From the NCBI RefSeq assembly GCF_002741015.1, contig NZ_CP016616.1, positions 4,063,501-4,127,500 on the forward strand: 64,000 bases of DNA, given 5' to 3'. A program made the translations under genes and the position numbers. This DNA comes from Microvirga ossetica (GTDB lineage Bacteria > Pseudomonadota > Alphaproteobacteria > Rhizobiales > Beijerinckiaceae). Each line of letters opens with the position of its first letter. Positions within the stretch are counted from its first letter, which is position 1. A model generated the notes under the pieces. The model saw nothing but the letters and a program-made list of their open reading frames with translations, was not told where the DNA came from and made no database searches. Shown piece by piece: positions 1 through 10,303 of the stretch.

Positions 1-2325
<2,325 letters not shown>

Positions 2326-2353
2326 GATTCCTGTCCAAGACACACAAGCCTCG

Positions 2354-3238
2354 ATGTGGCATGGTGCACCCATGACGGTGATCGCCCCCGAGGTCTCGCT
2401 CGATCCTGATCAGGTCGGAGCGGGCGACGTGACGCATTTCTGGCGGGTGCCGCGCTTTCGCGGCCTCGACTGCCTGCGCGCGACCTTCCGCCGTCACGCC
2501 TATGCCCGACACAGCCACGACACCTATGCCATCGCGGCGGTGCTGGCCGGCTGCGAGACCTTCTTCCATCGCGGCGAGCAGCATTACGCGCCGGCGGGCT
2601 CGGTGGCCGTCGTCTGCCCTGACGAGATCCACGATGGCGAGCCCTATGGCGGCGGGTTCGAATACCGCACCTTCTATCCGTCCGCCGAGCTGATGCAGGA
2701 AATCGCGGAGGATGTGGCCGGGCGCCCGCTCTCCCGTGCCCCCTGGTTCCCGCATTCCGTGATCAGGGATCCCGCGCTGTTCCAGGCCCAGGTCAGGCTC
2801 CACGCCTGTCTCTGCCAGGACGAAAGCTGGACTTCCGAGATGGAGCAGGACACCCGGCTGATCGACTTTTTAAGCCGCCTGATCGCCCGCTGGGCCGATC
2901 TCGATGCCTTGCCGACCATCCGCTACGGCTCGAAGAGCATCCTGCGGGTGCGCGATCATCTCGACGCCCATCTCGACGAGGAGGCGGACCTTGCCGATCT
3001 TGCGAATCTCGCCGGCCTGTCGCGCAGCCACTTCATCCGCGCGTTCGCCAAGGAAACCGGCCTGACCCCGCATGCCTATCTCCTCGACCGGCGCTTCCGC
3101 GCCGCGACCCGGCTCCTGGGGCAGGGCGAGGCGCCCGGCGATGTCGCCGCCGCCTGCGGCTTCTTCGACCAGAGCCACCTCAACCGGGTCTTCAAGGCCC
3201 GCATGGGCGTGACGCCCGGCGCCTATCGGGCGGCCTAG
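2354..3238 (+). CDS. AraC family transcriptional regulator
   Basis: 294-residue regulator. The N-terminal half looks like the cupin-type AraC ligand-binding domain (RHAYARHSHDTYAIAAV). The C-terminal 100 residues carry two helix-turn-helix motifs, ending in the family signature FDQSHLNRVFKARMG followed by GAYR. A second ATG at 2372 is equally plausible as the start. It lies 120 bp upstream of azlC on the same strand, separated by a palindromic repeat, and could control the azlCD exporter, as AraC or Lrp regulators near azlCD often do. That link is inference. Its TAG stop is also the first three bases of the repeat. Confidence 0.88.
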   Translation: MWHGAPMTVIAPEVSLDPDQVGAGDVTHFWRVPRFRGLDCLRATFRRHAYARHSHDTYAIAAVLAGCETFFHRGEQHYAPAGSVAVVCPDEIHDGEPYGGGFEYRTFYPSAELMQEIAEDVAGRPLSRAPWFPHSVIRDPALFQAQVRLHACLCQDESWTSEMEQDTRLIDFLSRLIARWADLDALPTIRYGSKSILRVRDHLDAHLDEEADLADLANLAGLSRSHFIRAFAKETGLTPHAYLLDRRFRAATRLLGQGEAPGDVAAACGFFDQSHLNRVFKARMGVTPGAYRAA

Positions 3239-3288
3239 AGCATCGATCCCAAAAGTGGATTGCACTTTTGGGATCGATCCGATGCTCC
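3236..3288. repeat. Family B palindrome (AGCATCG...CGATGCT)
   Basis: Near-perfect hairpin beginning tagagcatcgatcccaaaag and ending cttttgggatcgatccgatg. Related copies occur at 31566, 51962 and 54818, with a degenerate copy near 9233. It overlaps the stop codon of the AraC gene and separates it from azlC, and may act as a transcription barrier. Confidence 0.75.
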
Positions 3289-3361
3289 ATCCTCAGAACA
3301 GCACTTTCATCCAAGACGGCCCGCTGTTCCTCCTGCATAAGGCCGGGAAGAGAGCAGGGCC

Positions 3362-4072
3362 ATGGATCGAGCAAGTCCCTTCACCATCGACTATCGCCGC
3401 GAAGTCCGGGCCGGCCTTCGCGACATCGCACCCATCGTCGTGGCGGCTGTCCCGATCAGCCTTCTCTTCGGCGCCGTGGCTGCTGCGAAGGGGCTGACGC
3501 CATTCGAGGTCACGGTGATGTCGGCCCTCGTGTTCGCCGGTGGGGCGCAGTTCGCCGCCATCGAGACCTGGATCCATCCGGCGCCGATCCTGACGCTGGC
3601 CTTCGCGACGCTCTTGATCAATGCGCGCCACGTGCTCATGGGGGCTTCGCTGTCGCCGAAGGTCAGGATGTCGCGGATCCAGAAGTTCCTCGCCTTCTTC
3701 TTCCTCACCGACGAGGCCTGGGCCTTGTCCGAGCGCCGCGCGATGGATCGCCCGGTGACAGGCGCCTATTGGGCCGTCATGGGCATCGTGCTGTGGGCGA
3801 ACTGGACGTTGTTCTCGGGGCTGGGTGCCTTCCTCGGCTCGTTCCTCGGCGATCCCGAGCGGATCGGCGCGGATTTCGCCTTCACGGCCCTGTTCATCGG
3901 CCTCGTCGCCGGCTTCGGCCGCAGCCGCGTGACGCTGGTCACGGTCGCTGTCAGCGCCGGCGTCGCGGCCCTGGTCCATCACTTCATCGGCGCGCCCTGG
4001 CATGTGGCGTCGGGCGCTCTCGCCGGCATCGCCGCCGCTTACATCGCCGCTCCTCGGGAGGCGCGCTCATGA
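3362..4072 (+). CDS. azlC: AzlC family ABC-type branched-chain amino acid permease subunit
   Basis: 236-residue integral membrane protein, large subunit of the AzlCD branched-chain amino-acid (and azaleucine) exporter. The sequence shows AzlC features: an N-terminal cytoplasmic segment, the early motif PIVVAAVPISLLFGAVAAAK, then PFEVTVMSALVFAGGAQFAA and several further hydrophobic helices. The start ATG at 3362 follows an AGAGCAGGG Shine-Dalgarno-like stretch. It overlaps azlD by four bases (ATGA), so the two subunits are translationally coupled. Confidence 0.92.
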   Translation: MDRASPFTIDYRREVRAGLRDIAPIVVAAVPISLLFGAVAAAKGLTPFEVTVMSALVFAGGAQFAAIETWIHPAPILTLAFATLLINARHVLMGASLSPKVRMSRIQKFLAFFFLTDEAWALSERRAMDRPVTGAYWAVMGIVLWANWTLFSGLGAFLGSFLGDPERIGADFAFTALFIGLVAGFGRSRVTLVTVAVSAGVAALVHHFIGAPWHVASGALAGIAAAYIAAPREARS

Positions 4073-4368
4073 GCCTCGATACGACGACGCTGCTCGCCAT
4101 CCTCGCCATGGCGGTCGTGACCTATTTCACGCGCATCGCAGGCCTCTTCGTGGCCGACCGCCTCGTGCTCACGGGCCGCGCCAAGGCCGCCTTCGATGCC
4201 ATTCCGCCTGCGGTGCTTGTGGCCGTGATCGCGCCGACTGCGCTCACCACCGGCTGGGCGGAAGCCATCGCAGCAGGAATCACGGCCGTCGCAGCCTTCC
4301 GGCTTCCGCTGCTCGGCACGATAGCGGTTGGAGTGATTTCGGTCGTGGTGCTGCGGAACCTCATCTAA
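4069..4368 (+). CDS. azlD: AzlD family small subunit of amino-acid exporter
   Basis: 99-residue, very hydrophobic protein with about four predicted transmembrane helices and the family pattern AVVTYFTRIAGLFVADRL near the N-terminus. It is the obligate partner of AzlC. The start lies inside the ATGA overlap with azlC, and an AzlD of about 100 residues is the usual size. Downstream is a long inverted repeat shared with the convergent aminopeptidase gene. Confidence 0.9.
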   Translation: MSLDTTTLLAILAMAVVTYFTRIAGLFVADRLVLTGRAKAAFDAIPPAVLVAVIAPTALTTGWAEAIAAGITAVAAFRLPLLGTIAVGVISVVVLRNLI

Positions 4369-4383
4369 ACGGACGCTATCCAC

Positions 4384-4525
4384 TGTCATTCCGGGGCCGC
4401 GTCAGCGGAGCCCGGAATCCATAAACACGGCGTCTCAGAAAAGTGCGAGCGACGTTGCGCTCTTTCTGCGCTGTTAGCGGTTATGGATTCCGGACCCGGC
4501 TCTGACGAGCCACCCCGGAATGACA
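4384..4525. repeat. Family D long inverted repeat between convergent genes
   Basis: Two roughly 42-base arms (4384-4425, starting tgtcattccgggg, and 4481-4525, ending ccccggaatgaca) are imperfect inverted copies around a 55-base spacer. Each arm itself contains ccgga/tccgg palindromes. It sits between the stops of azlD (+) and the aminopeptidase (-), where it could serve as a bidirectional terminator. Confidence 0.75.
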
Positions 4526-4536
4526 GCGATGGGTTT

Positions 4537-6357
4537 CTAACTGATCGGCTGCGTCGCGTTTTCCAGCCACGCCCGCGTCTCGGCATCGAGCTTCGGACCG
4601 ATCTTGTCGCGGACGCTGGCGTGATAGGCGTTGAGCCAGGCGATCTCATCCGCCGTCATGATCGCAGGCTCCACGAGGCGCAGGTCGATGGGCGTGAAGG
4701 TCAGCGTCTCGAAGCCCATCATCTCGCGGTCGCCGCCCGGAATCGTGCGCTTCTCGACGAGGATCAGGTTCTCGATCCGGATGCCGTAGGCGCCGGGCTT
4801 GTAGAAACCCGGCTCGTTGGACAGCATCATGCCGACTTCCAGCGGCGTGTGGCCGGTCTTGGCGATGCGCTGCGGGCCTTCGTGCACGGAGAGATAGCTG
4901 CCGATGCCGTGGCCGGTGCCGTGATCGAAATCGAGGCCGGCCTCCCAGAGAGGCCTGCGGGCAAAGGCATCGATCTGCGCGCCCGTCGTGCCTTTCGGGA
5001 ACACGGTCTGCGCGATGGCGATATGACCTTTCAGCACCCGCGTGAAGCGATCCTTCATCTCCGCATTCGGCTCGCCCACGACGATCGTGCGGGTGATGTC
5101 CGTGGTGCCGTCCTCGTATTGCGCGCCGGAATCGATGAGGAAGATCTGGTTCAGCTCGATGGGGCGATTGCTCGAGCTCGTCACGCGGTAATGGGGCAGG
5201 GCGGCATTGGGGCCGGCGCCCGAGATGCTTGGAAACGAGACGTTCCTCAAGGCGCCCGTCTCGACGCGGAAGGCCTCCAGCGCCTCGACTGCATCGATCT
5301 CCGTCAGCTTGCCGGAGGGCGCCTCGCGGTCGAGCCATGCGAGGAAGCGGGCGACCGCCACGCCGTCGCGCAGATGGGCCGCGTGCGATCCCGCGATCTC
5401 GGCCTCGTTCTTGACCGCCTTCATGAGGGCGATCGGATCGGCGCCGACATCGACCTTGCCGCCGGCCGCCTCGATGCGCCGGATCAGGGCGACGGCGCCG
5501 GTGGCCGAATCGATGCGGATCTTACCGCCGGTCTGGCCGAGCTCGTCGAGCGCGCCCTGAAAGGTGCTGATCGGCGCGAATTCCGCAAGTTCGCCCACGG
5601 CATCGCCCGCCTCGTTCGTCACCTTCGCCGGATCGAAGAACAGGCTCGCCGGGCCCTCCCTGGGCAGGATCGCATAGCCGAGCGGCAGGGGGGTGTGCCC
5701 CACATCGCCGCCGCGCAGGTTGAAGGCCCAGGCGAGGTTGTGCGGATCGGAGATGACGAGCGCGTCGAGCTTCGCCTCCGCCATCTTCTTGCGGATGCGC
5801 TCGAGCTTTGCAGGCGCCGCCTCGCCGGCATAGGCGAGCGGATGCGGCCGTACGGGAGCCTGCGGCGGGGCCGGGCGGTCGATCCAGATCACATCGACGA
5901 GATTGATATCGACGGGCGCAAGCTTTCCGCCGGCACGCTTCACGGCCTCCTCCAGCTTCTTCAGGCCGTCGCCGGTATGAAGCCACGGATCGTAGGCGAG
6001 CACACCGCCGGGCGGCAGGTGTTCCGCGATCCAGTCCTCGGGCGTGGAATCGGCGAGCTGGACCGGCGTGATGACGGAGGTGTCCACCTGCTCGGCCGCT
6101 TGCACCGTGTAGCGCCCATCGACCACGAGGGCGGCCTCGCCTTGCAGCACGACGGCGGTGCCGGCCGAGCCGGTGAAGCCGGTGAGCCAGGCCAGGCGCT
6201 CGGCGCTCTTCGGCACATATTCTCCCTGATGCTCGTCGGCGCGCGGCACCACGAGGCCATCGAAGCCGCGGCGGGCCATATCGGCGCGAAGCTTGGCGAT
6301 GTGCTCGGGGCCTTGAGCGGGAGAGGTGGTGTCGTCGAAAAACTGGAACTGGGCCAT
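4537..6357 (-). CDS. Aminopeptidase P family protein (M24B, X-Pro aminopeptidase)
   Basis: 606-residue metallopeptidase that removes N-terminal residues preceding proline. Two creatinase-like N-terminal domains precede the pita-bread M24 domain. The five expected metal ligands are visible: Asp409 (LIDSGAQ), Asp420 (GTTDITR), His483 (GTGHGIG), Glu515 (NEPGFY) and Glu529 (IRIENL), followed by the M24 C-terminal extension. I chose the ATG at 6357 (MAQFQFF) because the frame further upstream runs through a family C repeat. An ATG at 6366 is also possible. Length matches the long (about 600-residue) bacterial and eukaryotic-type subfamily. Confidence 0.93.
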   Translation of the reverse strand: MAQFQFFDDTTSPAQGPEHIAKLRADMARRGFDGLVVPRADEHQGEYVPKSAERLAWLTGFTGSAGTAVVLQGEAALVVDGRYTVQAAEQVDTSVITPVQLADSTPEDWIAEHLPPGGVLAYDPWLHTGDGLKKLEEAVKRAGGKLAPVDINLVDVIWIDRPAPPQAPVRPHPLAYAGEAAPAKLERIRKKMAEAKLDALVISDPHNLAWAFNLRGGDVGHTPLPLGYAILPREGPASLFFDPAKVTNEAGDAVGELAEFAPISTFQGALDELGQTGGKIRIDSATGAVALIRRIEAAGGKVDVGADPIALMKAVKNEAEIAGSHAAHLRDGVAVARFLAWLDREAPSGKLTEIDAVEALEAFRVETGALRNVSFPSISGAGPNAALPHYRVTSSSNRPIELNQIFLIDSGAQYEDGTTDITRTIVVGEPNAEMKDRFTRVLKGHIAIAQTVFPKGTTGAQIDAFARRPLWEAGLDFDHGTGHGIGSYLSVHEGPQRIAKTGHTPLEVGMMLSNEPGFYKPGAYGIRIENLILVEKRTIPGGDREMMGFETLTFTPIDLRLVEPAIMTADEIAWLNAYHASVRDKIGPKLDAETRAWLENATQPIS

Positions 6358-6397
6358 GGAAAGCATCACCGGAATCGGGACTGAAGAGGCGGACACG

Positions 6398-6472
6398 CTA
6401 GCGCATCGTGCGGAAAAGTGGACCCGGTTTTCACTGACGTGGCGCTCTGGGCCCGCCCCGACCGACGCGTCC
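6398..6472. repeat. Family C repeat (GCGCATCGTGCGGAAAAGTGG...)
   Basis: 75-base element starting tagcgcatcgtgcggaaaag and ending near gaccgacgcg, with related copies at 46922 and 51901. It lies in the 385-base space between the divergent aminopeptidase gene and the small gene at 6743. The rest of that space (6473-6742) is AT-richer, promoter-like DNA in which I see no gene. Confidence 0.7.
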
Positions 6473-6742
6473 GCATAAAAAGAAGCATCGACCCTCAAAG
6501 TATAAACCGCTTTTGGGAGTGCGAAGGAACCGGGCAGGCATCGCTTCTGCTTGATGCAGCCGGCTCATGAAATATGCGCCTGGTGCCTAATGGTTAATCT
6601 TTTGTGACGCTGCTCTGCGAAGGACGCATGACGTGCATGTGATCCTGTGACTTCAACTAAAGTCGGACCGAGCCTATCTTCCCCTCAACGATAACAGAGG
6701 AACGCTGAAGGGTCTCAGCGCCAAACTGTTGGAGATGAGCCC

Positions 6743-6955
6743 ATGATCGCAGCTGTTTTTTCTTCCGCCCTTCTCGGCACCGCAAAAGCCCCTTCGAAGT
6801 TCTCGCGCTTCATGACCGCACTGATCGAGAGCCGCGCCAAGAGCGCCGCCCGTGAACTGCGTCGCCACGAGGCGCTGATGGCCGACCTCGACCGCCGGCA
6901 GGACCACTCGACGCTGTTCCTCGAGCAATCCGAACCCTTGCCCTTCAAGATCTAA
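6743..6955 (+). CDS. Small basic protein of unknown function (70 aa)
   Basis: 70-residue protein with a hydrophobic start (MIAAVFSSALLGTAK), then a charged helical stretch (AARELRRHEALMADLDRRQ). I do not recognise a named family; the pattern resembles the short DUF1127-like proteins common in Rhizobiales. A GGAGATGAG Shine-Dalgarno sequence sits just before the ATG. The TAA stop contains the TA target of the IS630 element that follows, and the insertion kept the stop intact. Before the insertion it would have ended about 30 bases upstream of the 34-residue gene now at 8190. Confidence 0.7.
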   Translation: MIAAVFSSALLGTAKAPSKFSRFMTALIESRAKSAARELRRHEALMADLDRRQDHSTLFLEQSEPLPFKI

Positions 6956-8156
6956 ACTGCATCCAGTTTGAGAACCATGGTTTTGGGCTTGGATTAGCGG
7001 CGGGCGTTCCCATCTGAGGCACTTTCCTCAGATATGGGTGGCGTCATGCTACGGGTTGATTGTGCACGCTGGGGTCAAACACCGGATGACCTGCGGCGGC
7101 TGGCGCTAAACGCACCTCATGCGCGCACCCGCGAGCGCGCGCTCGCCCTCTACGACATGGCTCAAGGAAGCTGCGCCACCCAGGTGGCGGCACGCACCGG
7201 GCGCCACCCGCAGACCGTAATGGGTTGGCTGCATGCCTACCACACACAGGGCCCCGCGGCCCTGGCCTATGGCCGCACCGGCGGCCGTCCCCCCTTTGTG
7301 CCCGAACCGCCGCCAGTCTCGGCGAGGTCGTGCGCGCGGCCCAGGGTGCGGCGGCCGCGCCGCCCGTAGACGGCGCCGATCCGCCGCCTCGCTTCACCCT
7401 CAAGCGCCTGGTGGCGTTCGTGCGCGAGCGCTTTGGTCTCAGCGTCTGTCGCGAGACCATCCGGGCGGCCCTGCACCGCCTCGCGCTGTCGTGGAAGAAG
7501 GCCAAAAAGCTGCTCGGCCGCGCGGATCCGGAGCAACGACGGGCTTTCATCGATCGCCTCCCGGACCTGCTGGCCGGCGCCCAACGCGACCGCCACCTCC
7601 TAGTCTATCTTGATGAGGCTCACCTTCACCAAGACACCGATCTTGGTTATGGCTGGTGCGCCCGCGGCCAGCGGCTGTGGGTGGCCTCCTGCTCGCCCGG
7701 GCTCTCGGCCAAGGTGTCGTTCTATGGTCTCTATCTCTACAACGAGGGCGAGGTCCGGCTGTGGCCCTATGCCCGCGCCAACGGAGAGCACACGATCGAG
7801 GTGCTGCGTCGGCTGCGGGCCGAGGTGTCCGACCGCAAGATCATTCTGCTGTGGGATGGAGCGCCCTACCATCGCGCCCAGGCGGTCCGGGCGGAGGCCT
7901 CCGATCTGAACATCGCGCTTGTGCCCTTACCCAGCTACAGCCCTGACCTGATGCCCGTGGAGGCGCTCTGGCGCTGGCTGCGCGAGGACGTCACCTATCA
8001 CCACTGCCACAGCAGCCCTGAAGATCTCACCCGACGCGTCGCCGCTTTCGAAACCCGCATCAACACGGATCCATGCGCCCTGGCCGATCGCCTCTGGGTC
8101 AAGGATCAGCTCGACCCCAAGGAGGAAGAACTACGGTTCCCAAAATAGACGCGGTT
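6955..8156 (+). mobile_element. IS630 family insertion sequence, 1202 bp, apparently intact
   Basis: Both ends are defined: TA dinucleotides at 6953-6954 and 8157-8158 flank imperfect 26-base terminal inverted repeats. The left reads AACTGCATCCAGTTTGAG and continues; the right, reverse-complemented, reads AACCGCGTCTATTTTGGG; 19 of 26 positions agree. TA duplication is the hallmark of IS630/Tc1-mariner elements. The single transposase gene is split over two frames and keeps its DDE residues. Confidence 0.88.
7034..8148 (+). CDS. IS630 family transposase (two frames, probable -1 frameshift)
   Basis: The N-terminal part (7034 to about 7295, open to 7369) carries the helix-turn-helix region (MAQGSCATQVAARTGRHPQT). 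The catalytic part is in the -1 frame (open from before 7225 to 8148), with LDEAHLHQD (first Asp), LLWDGAPYHRA (second Asp) and SPDLMPVEALWRWL (Glu), a complete DDE triad. The two frames overlap by about 145 bases around a CCCCCCTTT run at 7289-7297, a plausible slippery site for programmed -1 frameshifting. An ordinary indel cannot be excluded. An inverted repeat (CCATCTGAGG...CCTCAGATATGG) precedes the start. Confidence 0.87.
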
Positions 8157-8189
8157 TAACCAAATCCATTCTCAGAGAAAGATAACGTC

Positions 8190-8294
8190 ATGATCATCGT
8201 CACCGCCATGAAGGCCGTCCGCGAAGTCTGGATCGAAACTCTCCAGCTCCGTCGCGAACTCGCCAAGCGCTATCCGGGCATTCTGTCCGAGTAA
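8190..8294 (+). CDS. Very small conserved-looking protein (34 aa)
   Basis: 34-residue helical peptide (MIIVTAMKAVREVWIETLQL, ending RRELAKRYPGILSE) with the LRRE...RYP ending seen in many tiny Rhizobiales proteins of unknown function. A GAGAAAGATAAC stretch precedes the ATG. It lies immediately beyond the right end of the IS630 element, and removing the IS would place it about 30 bases after the 70-residue gene at 6743, suggesting a former two-gene operon now separated from its promoter. Assignment as a real gene rests on RBS, composition and context only. Confidence 0.55.
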   Translation: MIIVTAMKAVREVWIETLQLRRELAKRYPGILSE

Positions 8295-8300
8295 GAAGTT

Positions 8301-9221
8301 TTAGATGCGGGGGAGCGGACGAACGCTGCCCCGCGTCAAAACCAGCGCCGCCCAGCCCTCGAGGTCGTAGCGGCGCTGCAGGTAGAAGCCCTGATGGGCA
8401 TAGGCCGAGAGCACACCGGGGACGTCGCGGGCGAGAAGGCCCGATAGAATGAGCGTCCCATCCCGGCTCGCCACCCGCGCCAGCGACGGCGCCAGCACCC
8501 GCAGGGGCTTGGCGAGAATATTGGCAAAGACCAGATCGAAATGGCCCGGACGGTCGGCGTCCGCGTGCCGGGTGCCAGGTCCGACGTAAAGCCTCATCCA
8601 AGGCGCGATGCCATTGAGCCGCGCATTCTCGCGCGCCACCCTGACTGCTTCCGGATCGATATCGCCCGCAACGACGGGGCGCTTCAGAATCTTCGCCGCC
8701 GCAAAGGCCAGGATGCCCGTACCGGTGCCGACATCGAGCACGTGGCGGGGCGTGCGCATCTTCAACTCGTCGACGAAGGCGAGCAGGCAGCTCAGGGTCG
8801 TGCCGTGATGGCCGGTGCCGAAGGCGAGGCCGGCCTCGATTTCGATGGCGATGTCGCTCGGGCGGCGCTGATCCCGGTCGTGCGAGCCATGCACGAAGAT
8901 GCGGCCCGCCCTCACGGGCTTGAGGCCTTCCAGCGACGCCTTCACCCAATCCTTCTGATCGAGGGGCAAGAAGACCCCCTTGTCCGCCTCCTCGCCGACG
9001 ATGGGCCGCAGCAGGTTGCGGATCGCCGTCTCGTCCGGCTGGCTGGCGAAATAGGCCTCCAGCAGCCAGGGGCCGCCATCCTCGGTTTCGAAGGATGCGA
9101 CGGCCGTCTCGGCCGGATCGAAGATCTCGCCGATCATGTCGGTCATGGCGCGCGCGGAGCGCCCGTCCGTGGTGATGCGGAAGACGTGGGTGGGGCGGTT
9201 TGGGTGCAGACCTTCGAGCAT
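8301..9221 (-). CDS. prmA: 50S ribosomal protein L11 methyltransferase
   Basis: 306-residue SAM-dependent methyltransferase expected to trimethylate ribosomal protein L11. The C-terminal two thirds hold the PrmA signature AFGTGHHGTT, SAM motif I DVGTGTGILAFAAA, the acidic motif DIDPEAVRVARENA and the catalytic-loop motif FANILAKPL. The N-terminal substrate-recognition domain is the shorter alphaproteobacterial type. The gene ends 6 bases from the 34-residue gene on the opposite strand. Confidence 0.93.
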   Translation of the reverse strand: MLEGLHPNRPTHVFRITTDGRSARAMTDMIGEIFDPAETAVASFETEDGGPWLLEAYFASQPDETAIRNLLRPIVGEEADKGVFLPLDQKDWVKASLEGLKPVRAGRIFVHGSHDRDQRRPSDIAIEIEAGLAFGTGHHGTTLSCLLAFVDELKMRTPRHVLDVGTGTGILAFAAAKILKRPVVAGDIDPEAVRVARENARLNGIAPWMRLYVGPGTRHADADRPGHFDLVFANILAKPLRVLAPSLARVASRDGTLILSGLLARDVPGVLSAYAHQGFYLQRRYDLEGWAALVLTRGSVRPLPRI

Positions 9222-9232
9222 GACCCCGCTTT

Positions 9233-9266
9233 AGAGCATCGCACCCTAAAGTGAAACCACCCGATG
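9233..9266. repeat. Degenerate family B palindrome
   Basis: tagagcatcgcaccctaaag followed by tgaaaccacccgatgtgc resembles the left half of the family B element, with a broken right arm. It lies just upstream of prmA in the divergent space before the SDR gene. Confidence 0.4.
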
Positions 9267-9394
9267 TGCCTTTCGACGGTCCGATCGGGATCGGGCATCG
9301 AGGGAACCGCCGGGAAAGCGACCCGTTTTGCCCTCATCCAACGCTCCGCCGTGGCGTGCGCCCGACGGCTGCGCTTTCCCTCAAGGAGATCCTC

Positions 9395-10270
9395 ATGTCA
9401 GGACGTCTTTTCGACAAGGTTGCCGTCGTGACCGGTGCCGGCACAGGCATTGGCGAAGCCATCGCCCTCAAATTCGCTCAGGAAGGCGCGCGCCTTCTCC
9501 TCGTCGGACTGCCGGACGATCCAGTGGAGGATGTCGCCCGGATGATCAACGGAGCGGGAGGCTTTGCGGAAACCTACCTTGGCGATATCGCGGAAGAGCG
9601 CCATGCCGAGGCCGCGATCGAGGCCTGCGTGAGCGCCTATGGGCGCATCGACGTGCTCGTCAACAATGCCGGCGTATTCCTGGCCGCTGCCGAAACGCAG
9701 GATTATCCGATCGACAAGTTCGACGAGACCCTGCGCGCGAATGTGCGCTCGGTCTTCCTGATGACCAAGTTCGCCCTGCCTCACCTGCAGAAGACTTACG
9801 GCAACATCATCTCCACCGGCTCCGAGGCCGGCATGATCGGCATCGCCAAGAACACGATGTATGGCGGCACCAAGGCCTTCATCCATTCCTTCATGCGCGG
9901 CGTGGCCGTCGAGCAGGCGGCCCATGGGGTGCGCGCCAATTGCGTCTGCCCGGGCCCGATCGATACGGCCTGGACGCACAAGTCGAGCGGCCCGATGAAC
10001 AGGGAAATGGAATCCACGATGATCGACGCGACGCCCATGGGTCGTCGCGGCACGCCGGAAGAGGTCGCGAATGTCTTCTGCTTCCTCGCTTCCGATGAGG
10101 CGAGCTACGTCACCGGCGCGCTCTATGCGGTCGATGGCGGCGTCACCATCGCGAAAGGATCGGTCGGCTCAGCAGCGTCTTCGCATTTCAAGAAGCAACC
10201 GGCCGGCAGGCTGCCGACCCGGCATTCCCATGACGGCCTGAAGAACAAGGACTACGAGACGATCACCTGA
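9395..10270 (+). CDS. SDR family oxidoreductase
   Basis: 291-residue classical short-chain dehydrogenase/reductase. It has the NAD(P)-binding glycine motif TGAGTGIG near residue 13, NNAG, the catalytic Tyr156-x3-Lys160 (YGGTK) and the C-terminal substrate loop after CPGPID. The start at 9395 follows a clear AAGGAG Shine-Dalgarno; the upstream open extension is discarded. The substrate cannot be read from sequence. The C-terminal 30-40 residues after the YVTGALYAVDGG motif are longer than usual. No operon partner. Confidence 0.9.
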   Translation: MSGRLFDKVAVVTGAGTGIGEAIALKFAQEGARLLLVGLPDDPVEDVARMINGAGGFAETYLGDIAEERHAEAAIEACVSAYGRIDVLVNNAGVFLAAAETQDYPIDKFDETLRANVRSVFLMTKFALPHLQKTYGNIISTGSEAGMIGIAKNTMYGGTKAFIHSFMRGVAVEQAAHGVRANCVCPGPIDTAWTHKSSGPMNREMESTMIDATPMGRRGTPEEVANVFCFLASDEASYVTGALYAVDGGVTIAKGSVGSAASSHFKKQPAGRLPTRHSHDGLKNKDYETIT

Positions 10271-10303
10271 CGCGCAGGTTTCAGGAGCGAGAGGTGCCGG
10301 CCG

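Noticed and set aside
4483..6384. 633-codon open frame opposite the aminopeptidase gene
   Set aside because: Mirror of the M24 gene in GC-rich DNA; Arg/His/Ala/Asp-rich translation with no domain, while the other strand has all metal ligands.
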